Origin: Ignavibacteriales bacterium
GTDB lineage: Bacteria > Bacteroidota > Ignavibacteria > Ignavibacteriales > Ignavibacteriaceae
DNA: 37,813 bases
Assembly (NCBI GenBank): GCA_016709765.1
Contig: JADJMD010000005.1
Location: 1 to 37,813 of the forward strand
Reading direction: 5' to 3'
Shown: positions 26,934-35,711 of the stretch, in pieces
Layout: every line of letters starts with the position of its first letter
How positions within the stretch are numbered: position 1 is the stretch's first letter
Position numbers and translations under genes: made by a program
Notes under the pieces: generated by a model
Told to the model about the DNA's origin: nothing
What the model saw: the letters and a program-made list of their open reading frames with translations, nothing else
The model's database searches: none

Positions 26934-27782
26934 TTACAGACCAATCAGCCGCATAATCAGAAAAACTATTAACCCAAATGTTGCGCCCAGGTAAAGCAAG
27001 CGGATGTATTTTCGTCCTTCTTCATCTTTTGATTTAAGTAGTTTAATAGCTGAATATCCAATTGCAAAATCCATTATGGTAATTGGGATTAAATATATAA
27101 TTGGAAACCACTTTAACAAAAATGGTATTGTACTTAAAAAAACAACTACAAAAAATACAATCGAACTTATTTTAATAGCCGTTGTTTTACCATGTTTTAT
27201 TGCAATTGAATTTGAATCAATAAGAAGATCACCTTTTACATCCATTGAATCAGCCGCAATTTCTTCTCCTAAATCTACCAGCGCTGCAATAACAGCAAAG
27301 AACATTACAATCTTATTAAATGGTAACCCGACAGAAAGGCCACCAAAAACAAAAGTCATCCCTACAGAAAAACTGACTAGAAGATTTCCAATTATTCCGT
27401 GCTTCTTAAATTTTCTATTGTACAAAAATCCTATTACCGTTAAGCCAATAGAAAACAGTAATGCTGAAACGCTTATAAAATAGCTTAACACAAGCCCTGC
27501 AAACAATAAAAATATTGAAAGGAACAAAGCTTCTGCAGGAGTGATAAGATTAGATGGAATTGGTCTATGTGGTGCGTTAATTTTATCAGTCTCTAGATCA
27601 AAGTAATCATTTGAAACAAGTATTGATGCAGAAATTAGAAAGACTGACAGAGACGCCGCTAATATTAGATTAAATGGAGCGAACTCACCAAGCGCAAATA
27701 ACTGTCCGAGTATAACACAAATTCCTGCCGCAAGCGGAAGTTCAAATCGTATTAGAGTAAGAAAACCTTTTAGTTTTTTCAT
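26934..27782 (-). CDS. UbiA family prenyltransferase, similar to digeranylgeranylglyceryl phosphate synthase
   Basis: 282 intact residues, about eight or nine membrane helices. The first Asp-rich motif is NDYFDLETDKINAPHRPIPS, and the second is DLGEEIAADSMDVKGD; both bind the Mg-diphosphate of the prenyl donor. The 'NDYFD.E.D.IN.P.RPIPS' form is the one I associate with archaeal DGGGP synthases and their FCB-group homologues, and with chlorophyll synthases (BchG/ChlG), rather than with UbiA or MenA. No photosynthesis gene is present here. It would attach an isoprenoid chain to a glycerol-phosphate or aromatic acceptor at the inner membrane. First gene of the run with YfiT-like and MFS genes. 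Acceptor uncertain. Confidence 0.82.
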   Translation of the reverse strand: MKKLKGFLTLIRFELPLAAGICVILGQLFALGEFAPFNLILAASLSVFLISASILVSNDYFDLETDKINAPHRPIPSNLITPAEALFLSIFLLFAGLVLSYFISVSALLFSIGLTVIGFLYNRKFKKHGIIGNLLVSFSVGMTFVFGGLSVGLPFNKIVMFFAVIAALVDLGEEIAADSMDVKGDLLIDSNSIAIKHGKTTAIKISSIVFFVVVFLSTIPFLLKWFPIIYLIPITIMDFAIGYSAIKLLKSKDEEGRKYIRLLYLGATFGLIVFLIMRLIGL

Positions 27783-27824
27783 ACACCAAAAATAAAGATC
27801 AAAACAAAAAAAATTAGTATCTGT

Positions 27825-27854
27825 ATAAAATAAAAAGGCACGATTGCCCGTGCC
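27825..27854 (-). terminator. Rho-independent terminator of the subtilase gene
   Basis: Minus-strand GGCACG (27854-27849) pairs with CGTGCC (27842-27837), followed by TTTTTATTTTAT. It lies 33 bases after the stop at 27887. An 11-base sequence (ttctacattat) is repeated directly at 27866 and 27880 between stop and hairpin. The hairpin differs by one base from the one at 14901-14918. Confidence 0.85.
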
Positions 27855-27886
27855 TTAATTTTACATTCTACATTATAAATTCTACA

Positions 27887-30800
27887 TTATTTTATAAGTA
27901 CCATCTTCTTAGTATCAACAAAAGTTCTTCCGTTGCCAACGGCTCTTATCTGGTAAATGTAAGTACCGGATGTAAGATTAACGGCGTTAAAGTTTGCTTT
28001 TTGATATCCAGCTTCAACCGTTCCTTTAACTAGCGTTGTTACTAATTCACCAATAGCTGTGTATATAGAAATTGTAACCTCTGCTTTTTCCGGAAGAGAA
28101 TATTCAATCGTTGTACTTGGATTGAACGGATTTGGATAGTTCTGGTAAAGCGTATAATCATTAGGAGCATTTACATCAACTTCAATTATCGGCGAGTAAT
28201 CAAATGTTCCATCAAGATCAACTTGTTTTAATCTGTATGAGTATTTACCAACCTTTAAACCTTTATCCATAAATGAATAATTATTTCTTTCGGTTGATGT
28301 TCCTTTGCCTGAAACAAATGAAACACTAGTCCACTCATTAGTTCCATTAAGTTTTCTTTCAATCTGGAACCCACTGTTATTAGTTTCTGTAGCGGTTGCC
28401 CAGTTAAGTGTAACATTGTTTCTGTCGTTCTTTGCAACAAAAGATGTTAGCTCAACAGGTATGACTGAAATTTCCATAGTAACAGGAACAGTAACAGTAG
28501 CGTTAACAGGATCGTTACTTGTAACCACTAAATCCATTCCATAGTTACCAGCTGGATAATCTTCAGCACGGAATGTTAATTCAACAGCTACTGAGTTGCC
28601 GTTAAATAATGTACCGCTGTTAACATTGTTTGATAACCAATCCGGCTCTGAAGCAAATAGTACTGCAAGATTATTTGCAACATAATTTGCATTGTAAGCT
28701 ACCTGTAGACCATCATTGCCTGCTGCATTTTCAATTCCAACCGTTGCAGAATTTAATGTTGCATTCATATTATTATAATAGAACATTATTCTTCCGTTAG
28801 CGTAAAGCACAATCTGGAATGTTAACGAACCAGTATTGGAATATTTATGCCATCCGGTAAACTGAACGATAAATTTGTTACCATCCTGTTTGTAATGCAC
28901 AGTTCCTGATGAAACTCCATCAAGATCATCCCAGAAAGGGGCTATGTATTCGTTAGGAACAGCAGAATTTGGAATACCAGCATTAGTAAAAATATTTGTG
29001 CTTATTGTTCCAAAGGTCAACAAACCATTTGAACTAACATAAACTTCTGTTTTATTAACCCCGTAATATTTAAAGTTAAATCCTAAAGGAAATGGTCCGG
29101 CATATCCTTCATCTTTAGGATCAAAAGTCCCTGTAGCGACCCAAGTTGTGGCTAATGTTCCGGTGGTAGAAATATCATCCCAAACATACTGAGGACCATT
29201 TGGTTCATTGCTATCAATCCATTTATAACCAAATAAATCTGGTCCACCCTGTCCATCGATACTTAATCCGCGGACATCAATAGGGTTTTCTTTTGTAGAT
29301 AGTTCATTTTGTCCATCAGAAGTATTCTGATTAGGGATTACCCTAGCACCTATCATTCCCTCTGGGAAAGTATTGTTCTCAAGAGCAACAGAAAAATCCA
29401 ATGTGGATGGATTTACAGAAATATTTGAAACAGTTACTGTGTCAACAACAACTTCCATTGAATTGAGAATATGGTGCAAACTTAATGGCGCGACTGATAC
29501 TTGAGGTGCTGCCAAGGTTGTTCCTGTTGCACTGTTTGATAATGGCGACCAATTGCCCCACACATCTTTTGATTTTATTGAGAAGTAATACGGTGTAGCA
29601 AAATTCAATCCTTCAACAAGATATGATTCTGATCCGCCCGCTGTATCAGGAATAGTTGTAAAAGGTAGCTGCATTGCATTATAAAATGTTGTTGAATCAT
29701 TAATGACTGATGTAGAATAACGAATATCAAATCCGGTAACACCATTCATTGATGAGTCATAAGGAACTGTCCATTGTAGTGTTAAACTATTCGAAGTAGG
29801 ATTGCTGGCAGATAAATCTACAATTGGATCAGGAGCCGTTGAATCAGCGGTTCCTAAACTTAAGAATGCTGCATAAACATCAATCAATCCCATTCCGTAA
29901 TTATTATCTTCACCAGGGGCGCCTAAATCAACAGCTGTGTTGTACAAAGCTTCTAAAATTTGTTTGCCTGTTAGTGTTGGAGCAAATTGTTTTAGTAATG
30001 CAACTGCACCTGCAACGTGTGGCGAGGCCATTGATGTTCCACTTAACACGGTATACCCTGTTGCGGAACCGGACGAACGTACGTTAACTCCGGGTGCTGA
30101 AACTTCCGGTTTTATTAACAAAGAACCCGTACCGCCGCAAGTTGATGGGCCCCGGCTTGAAAAACTAGCAATTGGATTTGTGTTACCACCAAGATATGAA
30201 GCACCATCGATAGCGGCTGTACACATTACGTTAACATTGTTCGTATTAATGTTTTTGGGTTTTGTTATTGTTGATGTTCCTGGTCCGCTGTTGCCTGCAG
30301 AGAAAACCACGGCAATACCTGCAGCTTCAACTGCATCTAAAGTTGTTTTATAAATTCCGGAACATTCGGTAGTTACATCAGGATCGTACCAGCTATTGCT
30401 TATTACATCGGGCATATCTGTAATTGTTAAAGGATTTCCATCCGGATCAATTGCCCATTGAAACGCTGCAACAGAGTTAGATGTGTGTGGACTTGAGCAA
30501 ATTGTTTTTGCAGCAATCCATTCAGCATCGGGCGCAACACCTACTGTATCGCCTGTTGTGGGTGAATATCCAACCATTGTTCCCATTGTGTGGCTGCCGT
30601 GTCCATCGCAATCACTTGGAACTGTAGTTCCGCTGACAGGATCGAACCATGCCTGATTACTTGGAACGTGATTTCCTCTCCATTTAAAATTTAATGCTGG
30701 ATGGTTTGGATGAACACCTGTATCAATATCCATTACTAATCTTCCCTGTCCGGTAATTCCCTGCGCCCATAACAAATGTGCGTTAATAATTTTTAAACCC

Positions 30801-31279
30801 GGTTCTACAGATTCGGTACCCTCAACATAATCTTCAACTTTTTCAGGTCTGTCTAATTCCAAAAAAGCATCTAGATCCAGCTCAGCAACATCTAATCTTG
30901 TCATCAATTCGTTAATTATTTTAGGCTTTGCTTCAACCACAAACATATTAGAAATCCAGAAAGCCTGGTAAGTATAAACGTCTGCTGATTCAGAATTTGC
31001 ATCAAAATATGATTTTAATCCACCCTGGGTATTTTCAGCGTTTTGTTTAAGAGCCGTAATTACTTTATATGCTCTTTGCTGCAAAGTAGATTTTTGGCTG
31101 TATAATTGTTGATCTAGTGAGGCTAAATCAACCTGGGATCTAAGGAGAACCAGAATCTTAATATAATCATTCTGGTTTGCCTTAGTTAAGGCTTGCTGCA
31201 ATCTTGAACTTACCTCCACCTGTGAAAAGGTAAGGGAGACCGTAAGTGTCAAGAAAAAGAATAGTAATAGTTTTTTCAA
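27887..31279 (-). CDS. Secreted S8 (subtilisin-like) serine protease with T9SS type A sorting domain
   Basis: 1130 intact residues. The start is TTG at 31279 with AAGGAG upstream; signal peptide MKKLLLFFFLTLTVSLTFSQ. A propeptide-like region spans about 21-160. Catalytic triad: Asp about 184 in MDIDTGVHPNHP, His about 226 in DCDGHGSHTMGT, Ser about 413 in GTSMASPHVAGA, with the oxyanion Asn in VVFSAGNSGPG. A fibronectin III domain follows (about 480-590), then a beta-rich region (about 600-930), a second fibronectin-like segment (PVELTSFVAKNDRNNVTLNW) and the T9SS domain from QNYPNPFNPSTTIEYS to KKMVLIK. Extracellular protease, probably nutritional. Divergent from the ECF sigma gene, sharing a 189-base promoter region. 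Confidence 0.93.
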   Translation of the reverse strand: MKKLLLFFFLTLTVSLTFSQVEVSSRLQQALTKANQNDYIKILVLLRSQVDLASLDQQLYSQKSTLQQRAYKVITALKQNAENTQGGLKSYFDANSESADVYTYQAFWISNMFVVEAKPKIINELMTRLDVAELDLDAFLELDRPEKVEDYVEGTESVEPGLKIINAHLLWAQGITGQGRLVMDIDTGVHPNHPALNFKWRGNHVPSNQAWFDPVSGTTVPSDCDGHGSHTMGTMVGYSPTTGDTVGVAPDAEWIAAKTICSSPHTSNSVAAFQWAIDPDGNPLTITDMPDVISNSWYDPDVTTECSGIYKTTLDAVEAAGIAVVFSAGNSGPGTSTITKPKNINTNNVNVMCTAAIDGASYLGGNTNPIASFSSRGPSTCGGTGSLLIKPEVSAPGVNVRSSGSATGYTVLSGTSMASPHVAGAVALLKQFAPTLTGKQILEALYNTAVDLGAPGEDNNYGMGLIDVYAAFLSLGTADSTAPDPIVDLSASNPTSNSLTLQWTVPYDSSMNGVTGFDIRYSTSVINDSTTFYNAMQLPFTTIPDTAGGSESYLVEGLNFATPYYFSIKSKDVWGNWSPLSNSATGTTLAAPQVSVAPLSLHHILNSMEVVVDTVTVSNISVNPSTLDFSVALENNTFPEGMIGARVIPNQNTSDGQNELSTKENPIDVRGLSIDGQGGPDLFGYKWIDSNEPNGPQYVWDDISTTGTLATTWVATGTFDPKDEGYAGPFPLGFNFKYYGVNKTEVYVSSNGLLTFGTISTNIFTNAGIPNSAVPNEYIAPFWDDLDGVSSGTVHYKQDGNKFIVQFTGWHKYSNTGSLTFQIVLYANGRIMFYYNNMNATLNSATVGIENAAGNDGLQVAYNANYVANNLAVLFASEPDWLSNNVNSGTLFNGNSVAVELTFRAEDYPAGNYGMDLVVTSNDPVNATVTVPVTMEISVIPVELTSFVAKNDRNNVTLNWATATETNNSGFQIERKLNGTNEWTSVSFVSGKGTSTERNNYSFMDKGLKVGKYSYRLKQVDLDGTFDYSPIIEVDVNAPNDYTLYQNYPNPFNPSTTIEYSLPEKAEVTISIYTAIGELVTTLVKGTVEAGYQKANFNAVNLTSGTYIYQIRAVGNGRTFVDTKKMVLIK

Positions 31280-31468
31280 TGTATCACTCCTTTGTGTTTG
31301 ATGTTCAAATTTACCAAGTAATTATTAATGCTTCAACTTTGAATGGAAATTAATTAAGAATAAAAAGAATAAAATTGTTGGGTTCATCTGAGTTAATAAT
31401 TGCTTTTTTGGATTTAGAAATATAGTTTTAGAATGGTAAAATGATTAACAACTATTATATCTGAAAAA

Positions 31469-32044
31469 GTGGATACAGAATTTACGGACATTCAATTATT
31501 TCAACGAATCACTAATCGGGATTCCAAAGCATTAGAAACTTTGTATGACCGGTATAGCCCCGTTTTATACACTTTAGTTAAGCGTATTGTTGTTCAAAAG
31601 GAAATTGCTGAGGAAATCCTTGCTGATATTTTTGTGATTATTTGGCAAAAGAGTTCAATGTTTGATATTAATTCTGGTAATTTGTTTACCTGGCTGATAA
31701 CGCTTACTAGAAATAAAGCGTTGGATTTCGTCAAACGTAAAAAATTCTTGATTACTGATGAATATAATGATGATTATGAAAACGATGTTATCATCCCTAA
31801 TCTCTCTTTGATTATTCCCGCTAATGACTTAGATAAGACTTTTAATAATCGGGAAAATATTTTTGCTGCAGTCCATAACCTTACAGAAGCACAACAGTAC
31901 GTTCTTTCCTTAGCATACTATGATGGTTTATCAGAATCAGATATAGCAACTAAATTGAATATCCCATTGTTAACTGTAAAATCAAAAATAAGAGTGGCAC
32001 TTAACAGCGTAAAAGAAATTCTTGCAAAAGAGGGAATCCAATGA
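31469..32044 (+). CDS. ECF-type RNA polymerase sigma factor
   Basis: 191 intact residues beginning with GTG at 31469. Sigma region 2: LETLYDRYSPVLYTLVKRIV, EIAEEILADIFVIIWQK and FTWLITLTRNKALDFVKRK (region 2.4 'R..A.D..R'). Region 4: LTEAQQYVLSLAYYDGLSES then IATKLNIPLLTVKSKIR, the helix-turn-helix that reads the -35 element. Lacks regions 1 and 3, as in group 4 sigmas (SigK/SigW-like). Its TGA overlaps the ATG of the next gene (ATGA at 32041-32044), so the partner is translationally coupled and is presumably its anti-sigma. The target promoter is unknown; the divergent T9SS protease gene is one candidate. Confidence 0.92.
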   Translation: MDTEFTDIQLFQRITNRDSKALETLYDRYSPVLYTLVKRIVVQKEIAEEILADIFVIIWQKSSMFDINSGNLFTWLITLTRNKALDFVKRKKFLITDEYNDDYENDVIIPNLSLIIPANDLDKTFNNRENIFAAVHNLTEAQQYVLSLAYYDGLSESDIATKLNIPLLTVKSKIRVALNSVKEILAKEGIQ

Positions 32045-33137
32045 TTGATGAGCAAAAATTATTGGAATGCTTCAGACAAAAGCTCTTGGTTGTATAGATG
32101 AGAACGAGAATAAAGAATTACAGGAGTTTATAGATGCCGGGCATCTTTTCCCTTGGGATGAATTAGGCAAGTTTCAAAACATTGCCTCACTTTTGCCCCT
32201 TGCATTGGAATTAGAGTTGCCAGATTCTGAACTCAAAGATCGCGTTGCTTTAAAACTGATAAAACTAAGCGAACAGCTGCGAACAAGTAAAATAATAGAA
32301 GAAGACAAATTTGAGATAGAAGAAGATGTTGAAGAACTGGTAAATGATTATACAAATATAGATGAACCTTTTGTTGAACCACCAATTGAGATTGAGACTG
32401 AAGAAACAACCATAGTTAAAGATAATTTATTAACAGAATTAGCTCCAGATGAAATAACATTTAATCTGGATGAAGTTAAATTACATGGTTTTGATGAGAG
32501 TGAAGTCTCAGAAAATAATTTAAATGAAAATGCAGAGATAGAATCACCCTTTGAGACTTTAATTGATGAAAGTCAAATTGAATATCCAAAAGTTGATGAA
32601 GTTGTTTTGCCTAGCTTTGCTGAAAGTGAAATATCAGAACATATTTTACAAGAAGATGAAATCATTGAATCACCTTTTGAAACTTTAGTCGACGAAAGCC
32701 AAATTGAATACCCGATAGCGGACGAAGCAGCTGCTAACTATGATTTACCAACAAAAGGAACACCTGAAACTATTGTTAATGAAATATCTTTAAATGAAGA
32801 ATCTACAGTAACTAAAATTGTTGAAGATTCAGAAGATGCAAGTAAACAAATTGATTTTAACAAAAGAAGCGTTGCCGAAAAAATGTTCAAGGCAATTGAG
32901 CAAGACTTTGACTCATTAAAGTTTCAATATGAGGTGAGTGAAAGAAAGATTACGCGCGGACTTTTAATTGCATATATAGTAATTGCGATTCTGCTTGCAA
33001 CACTTGTTTTTTCATTTTTTAAGTTTAGTTCTGATATCAATGGACTTAATAATGATATAAAAAATTTAAAGCAAAAAACTTCTTCCTCGTTGTATTATGA
33101 ACACAAAACTAGTTTCATTCATACCTTTTATTCTTGA
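32041..33137 (+). CDS. Anti-sigma-like single-pass membrane protein with acidic repeats, one frameshift
   Basis: The ATG at 32041 overlaps the sigma stop and reads MIDEQKLLE; one missing base before 32067 joins it to MLQTKALGCIDENENKELQE. This N-terminal part (ALGCIDENE, FPWDELGKFQNIASLLPLAL, LKDRVALKLIKLSEQ) resembles the cytosolic sigma-binding part of Ignavibacteria/Bacteroidota anti-sigma proteins. There is no zinc-binding HxxxCxxC. Residues 90-270 are strongly acidic with a duplicated 42-residue unit. One membrane helix follows (GLLIAYIVIAILLATLVFSF, about 32960-33020) and a short C-terminus of about 35 residues. Likely holds the sigma at the inner membrane. It overlaps the convergent membrane gene by 23 bases, so its C-terminal end may be mis-called. 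Confidence 0.72.
32481..32732 (+). repeat. Two copies of a 126-bp unit coding an acidic 42-residue repeat
   Basis: The unit contains ESPFETLIDESQIEYP in the first copy (32541-32588) and ESPFETLVDESQIEYP in the second (32667-32714), exactly 126 bases apart. The flanks are also similar (FDESEVSEN and FAESEISEH). In frame within the anti-sigma-like gene. Confidence 0.85.
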
Positions 33138-33636
33138 AATTTCTTGTTGTTAAAATAATTATCCCACCTAAAAATAAAAAAATTACCCAGTAATCTTTAA
33201 ATATATTATACACTGCGGATAAATATAAATCCACAGTTGCTGTCCCCCGCAAAATCAATAACCAAACACCAGCAAATAAGCATAAAGCAGAAAATAGAAT
33301 CGAAAGACCGCTCAGTTTAATTAATACGGTTGAGATTAATAAACTCAATCCCACTACAATTAACACTGATGGGACAAAGACAGTTCCAAAATTCCATATC
33401 TCAAATTTTGAAAATACAAAAAGAATTGTACCGATAAGAAACAGCACAGAACCAAAAAATACGCCCACTCTATAATGTTTAACATAGGATGAGTAGAAAT
33501 AACTTATTCCAAACAACATAAATACATTAGCGCCAATATTTATCACATTAATTGAAACAACTCCTAATAAACTTAAAAATGTAACAACGATAAATATTAT
33601 TAATATAGAAAGATTAACCACGCGAAAACTTATCAC
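33115..33636 (-). CDS. Integral membrane protein of unknown function
   Basis: 173 intact residues with about six membrane helices (LSILIIFIVVTFLSLLGVV, NIGANVFMLFGISYFYSS, VGVFFGSVLFLIGTILFVF, VPSVLIVVGLSLLISTVLI, ILFSALCLFAGVWLLIL, YWVIFLFLGGIIILT). It ends with a basic tail (NFKNKRYE). The start is GTG at 33636, overlapping the arginase TGA (GTGA), so it is co-translated after arginase. The layout resembles LiaF/DUF5668-type four- to six-helix proteins but no motif settles it. Convergent 23-base overlap with the anti-sigma-like gene. Confidence 0.75.
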   Translation of the reverse strand: MISFRVVNLSILIIFIVVTFLSLLGVVSINVINIGANVFMLFGISYFYSSYVKHYRVGVFFGSVLFLIGTILFVFSKFEIWNFGTVFVPSVLIVVGLSLLISTVLIKLSGLSILFSALCLFAGVWLLILRGTATVDLYLSAVYNIFKDYWVIFLFLGGIIILTTRNFKNKRYE

Positions 33637-34555
33637 AGAATTCTTTGCCCCATGCTTGATGCAATTAGATCGGCAGCAAAAACAGCGCTACTGTTACGTA
33701 TATCTAATATGGGGTTTACTTCAGCAACCTCAAGTGAATTCATACATCCACATTCTGCGATTGATTCCATGATAGAATGTGCTTCTCTGTAATTTAATCC
33801 ACCTGGTACCGGAGTCCCAACGCCGGGCGCAAAATTTGGATCCACACTGTCAACATCAAAACTTACATGAATGTGATCTACTTTTTCTTTAAACTGTTTT
33901 AAAACACGACTTATAATTCTATGAACGCCTAGCTTATCAACATCGCTCATTGTGTATACGTTTAGCCCTAACTTTTTAATGTTTAATCTTTCTTGCGGAT
34001 CAATACTTCTTGCAGCAATAACAGCACAATTCTCTGGTTTTAATTTTGGTGAAAATCCATATAAGTTAACAAGCTCATTATAACCCAATCCCATCGAAGC
34101 AGCTAGTGGCATTCCGTGGATGTTTCCGGTTGGAGTTGTTTCATCTGTATTCATATCGGTATGAGCATCAATCCAAATTACACCAAGTGTTAATTTGTTT
34201 TTTTTACAGTAAGATGAAATTCCGGCAATTGTACCAAGAGCCATTGAATGATCGCCGCCAATGCAAAGCGGGAATTTTTTTGTTCCAAAACTTTTTCAAC
34301 TCGTGCTGCAAGCATTTTAGAAGTTTTAAGAATCTCATCTAAATATTTTAGTTTTGGGTTTGATACTTTCTGTCGTTCCATTATTTCGATATTGATATCA
34401 CCGATATCCTCTACATTATATCCAAGCTGCTCAAGTTTGCTTTCCAGCCCTGCGATTCTAAGTGCGGAAGGGCCCATATCAACACCGCGTCTTCCAGAAC
34501 CAAGATCAATGGGAAATCCGATCACTGTAACTGTTTGTTGTTTTTCTTTATTCAT
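33633..34555 (-). CDS. rocF: Arginase, one frameshift
   Basis: ATG at 34555 (MNKEKQQTVTVIGFPIDLGS). First part: GRRGVDMGPSALRIAGL, the substrate-loop signature of arginases. A missing A in the A-run at about 34277 breaks the frame; restored it reads VLEQKKFPLCIGGDHSMALG, and the rest carries the metal motifs GGDHS, DAHTDMN and SFDVDSVDP, which hold the two Mn ions. 'TPTGNIHGMPLA' and EVNPILD complete the match. About 306 residues, usual length. Hydrolyses arginine to ornithine and urea in the cytosol; an agmatinase is less likely because of 'GNIHGMPLA'. Followed with overlap by a membrane gene. The leader carries an inverted repeat at 34604-34635. Confidence 0.9.
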
Positions 34556-34986
34556 AATACACTTTTAAATAATGTAAAATCATTTTTATTAAGTTAAAGA
34601 GAATGGGCTTAATATTCCATTAAGTTATTTGCCCAATGATACACTAAATTGAGTTTGAAATTTCTCATCGGGTAAATCTAGTTGAGTTACTGAATAAACC
34701 TTTTATCAATATCTTAGCGCTGAGGGTCTGAGATATAGCGATAGGTTGCGGAGCAGAAGAAGGCGAGCTATTATTTTCCCGTCAAATTAGTCGTTAAAAG
34801 TTAATAGAGTAAAATTATTTAATTCCAAAAAATTCCTCCTGCAGGTAATTCTTTACTACTCATTTTACAAAACAACTCAAAAAATCATTTTTCAAAATCA
34901 AAATAATTGTATAAAAATTGCTGTAATTCTGGCTCTAACTAGATAGCAAAAAATCATAAACAATATCAACTAACATAGGAGGCAAA
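34556..34986. other. Intergenic region with divergent promoters, a nested inverted repeat and a GC-rich patch
   Basis: 431 bases between divergent arginase and outer-membrane protein genes. It holds a nested inverted repeat at 34604-34635 (TGGGC...GCCCA outside, CTTAAT...ATTAAG inside), a GC-rich patch at 34711-34770 that stands out from the AT-rich surroundings, and a strong AGGAGG ribosome site at 34977-34982 for the gene at 34987. No open frame with a recognisable product and no tRNA-like fold was seen. Confidence 0.55.
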
Positions 34987-35678
34987 ATGCTTCGAAAAAT
35001 ATTTTTAATTCTTGTAGCGTTTATTTTTATAACCGCAGAATTAGCTGCTCAAAAAACTCCGCCATTAGCAGCAAATCCAAAATTTTCATTTGGGGTTATG
35101 GTTGGCTATACAGATAATTTTGGAGCAAATCTTTCAGGAATGATTTCAGAATTTTCTTACGATATTCCGATGGCAATAAAATTTAGTGCCGGATATAATG
35201 TTCGTGATGCAGGCAATCCATTAGATGCAAGAAAAGTTTTCATTAATGATAACACTAATGGTGATCCTGATAAATCAGGTCATTCGATAGATTTAAGATT
35301 AGATTTTGCTTTTCCAGTAAATCTTTTTTCTATACGAAAATCATACTTGACTGTTGGACCTCGATACTCAATGCACACTTCTACTTTTGATTTTATCGGC
35401 GGTAATGAATTTTTTGATATTTCAACATCTCAATTTGGTTTGGGCGCCGGCTTAGAAACATATTTTGGTATCAGTCCAACTCTTAGTTTTGTTTTTGCAG
35501 GTGGATTTGATTATTACTTTGATGCTCAAGTTGGCGGACACGATTCCTTCTATAATCCTGATGGAACTGATGTTAGCGGAAGAGAAGGGTTTACTTATCA
35601 GGATGCGGCAAAATCAATCAATGCCCCAAAGTATGAATTTAGATTACTTGCTGGTTTAAGTTTCGGTTTAAAAAATAA
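34987..35678 (+). CDS. Outer-membrane beta-barrel protein, probable frameshift at the last codons
   Basis: ATG 34987, AGGAGG 5 bases upstream. Signal peptide MLRKIFLILVAFIFITAEL, cut before QKTPP. The mature part has alternating strands with aromatic ends (FSFGVMVGYTDNFGANLSG, HSIDLRLDFAFPVNLF, SYLTVGPRYSMHTSTF, FGLGAGLETYFGIS, LSFVFAGGFDYYFD, YEFRLLAGLSFGL), typical of an 8- to 10-strand OmpA/OmpW-like barrel. As written the frame runs on to 35802 through a terminator hairpin and into the neighbouring gene on the other strand. Adding one A to the A-run at 35670-35675 gives LSFGLKK and TAA at 35676-35678, a sensible barrel end, and I prefer that. Function unknown; an unrecognised porin or structural barrel. 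Confidence 0.75.
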
Positions 35679-35700
35679 AGGGCGAGTTCGTGACTCGCCC
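35670..35700 (-). terminator. Rho-independent terminator of the beta-helix T9SS gene
   Basis: Minus-strand GGGCGAG (35700-35694) pairs with CTCGCCC (35686-35680) around a 7-base loop, then TTTATTTTTT. It begins 11 bases after the reconstructed stop of the T9SS gene at 35712. The GC-rich stem inside a reading frame of the plus-strand gene is a sign that that frame has been misread. Confidence 0.88.
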
Positions 35701-35711
35701 ATACGATTTAA

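Noticed and set aside
27004..27483. Plus-strand open frame of 159 residues inside the UbiA gene
   Set aside because: It is antisense to an intact UbiA coding region with full motifs; it has no recognisable product and reflects low-GC codon shadowing.
29937..30353. Plus-strand open frame of 138 residues inside the subtilase gene
   Set aside because: Antisense to the catalytic region of the protease; no ribosome site or family signal.
34711..34770. Possible tRNA or rRNA fragment
   Set aside because: No cloverleaf arms, no T-loop consensus and no rRNA motif could be found; kept only as an unexplained patch.
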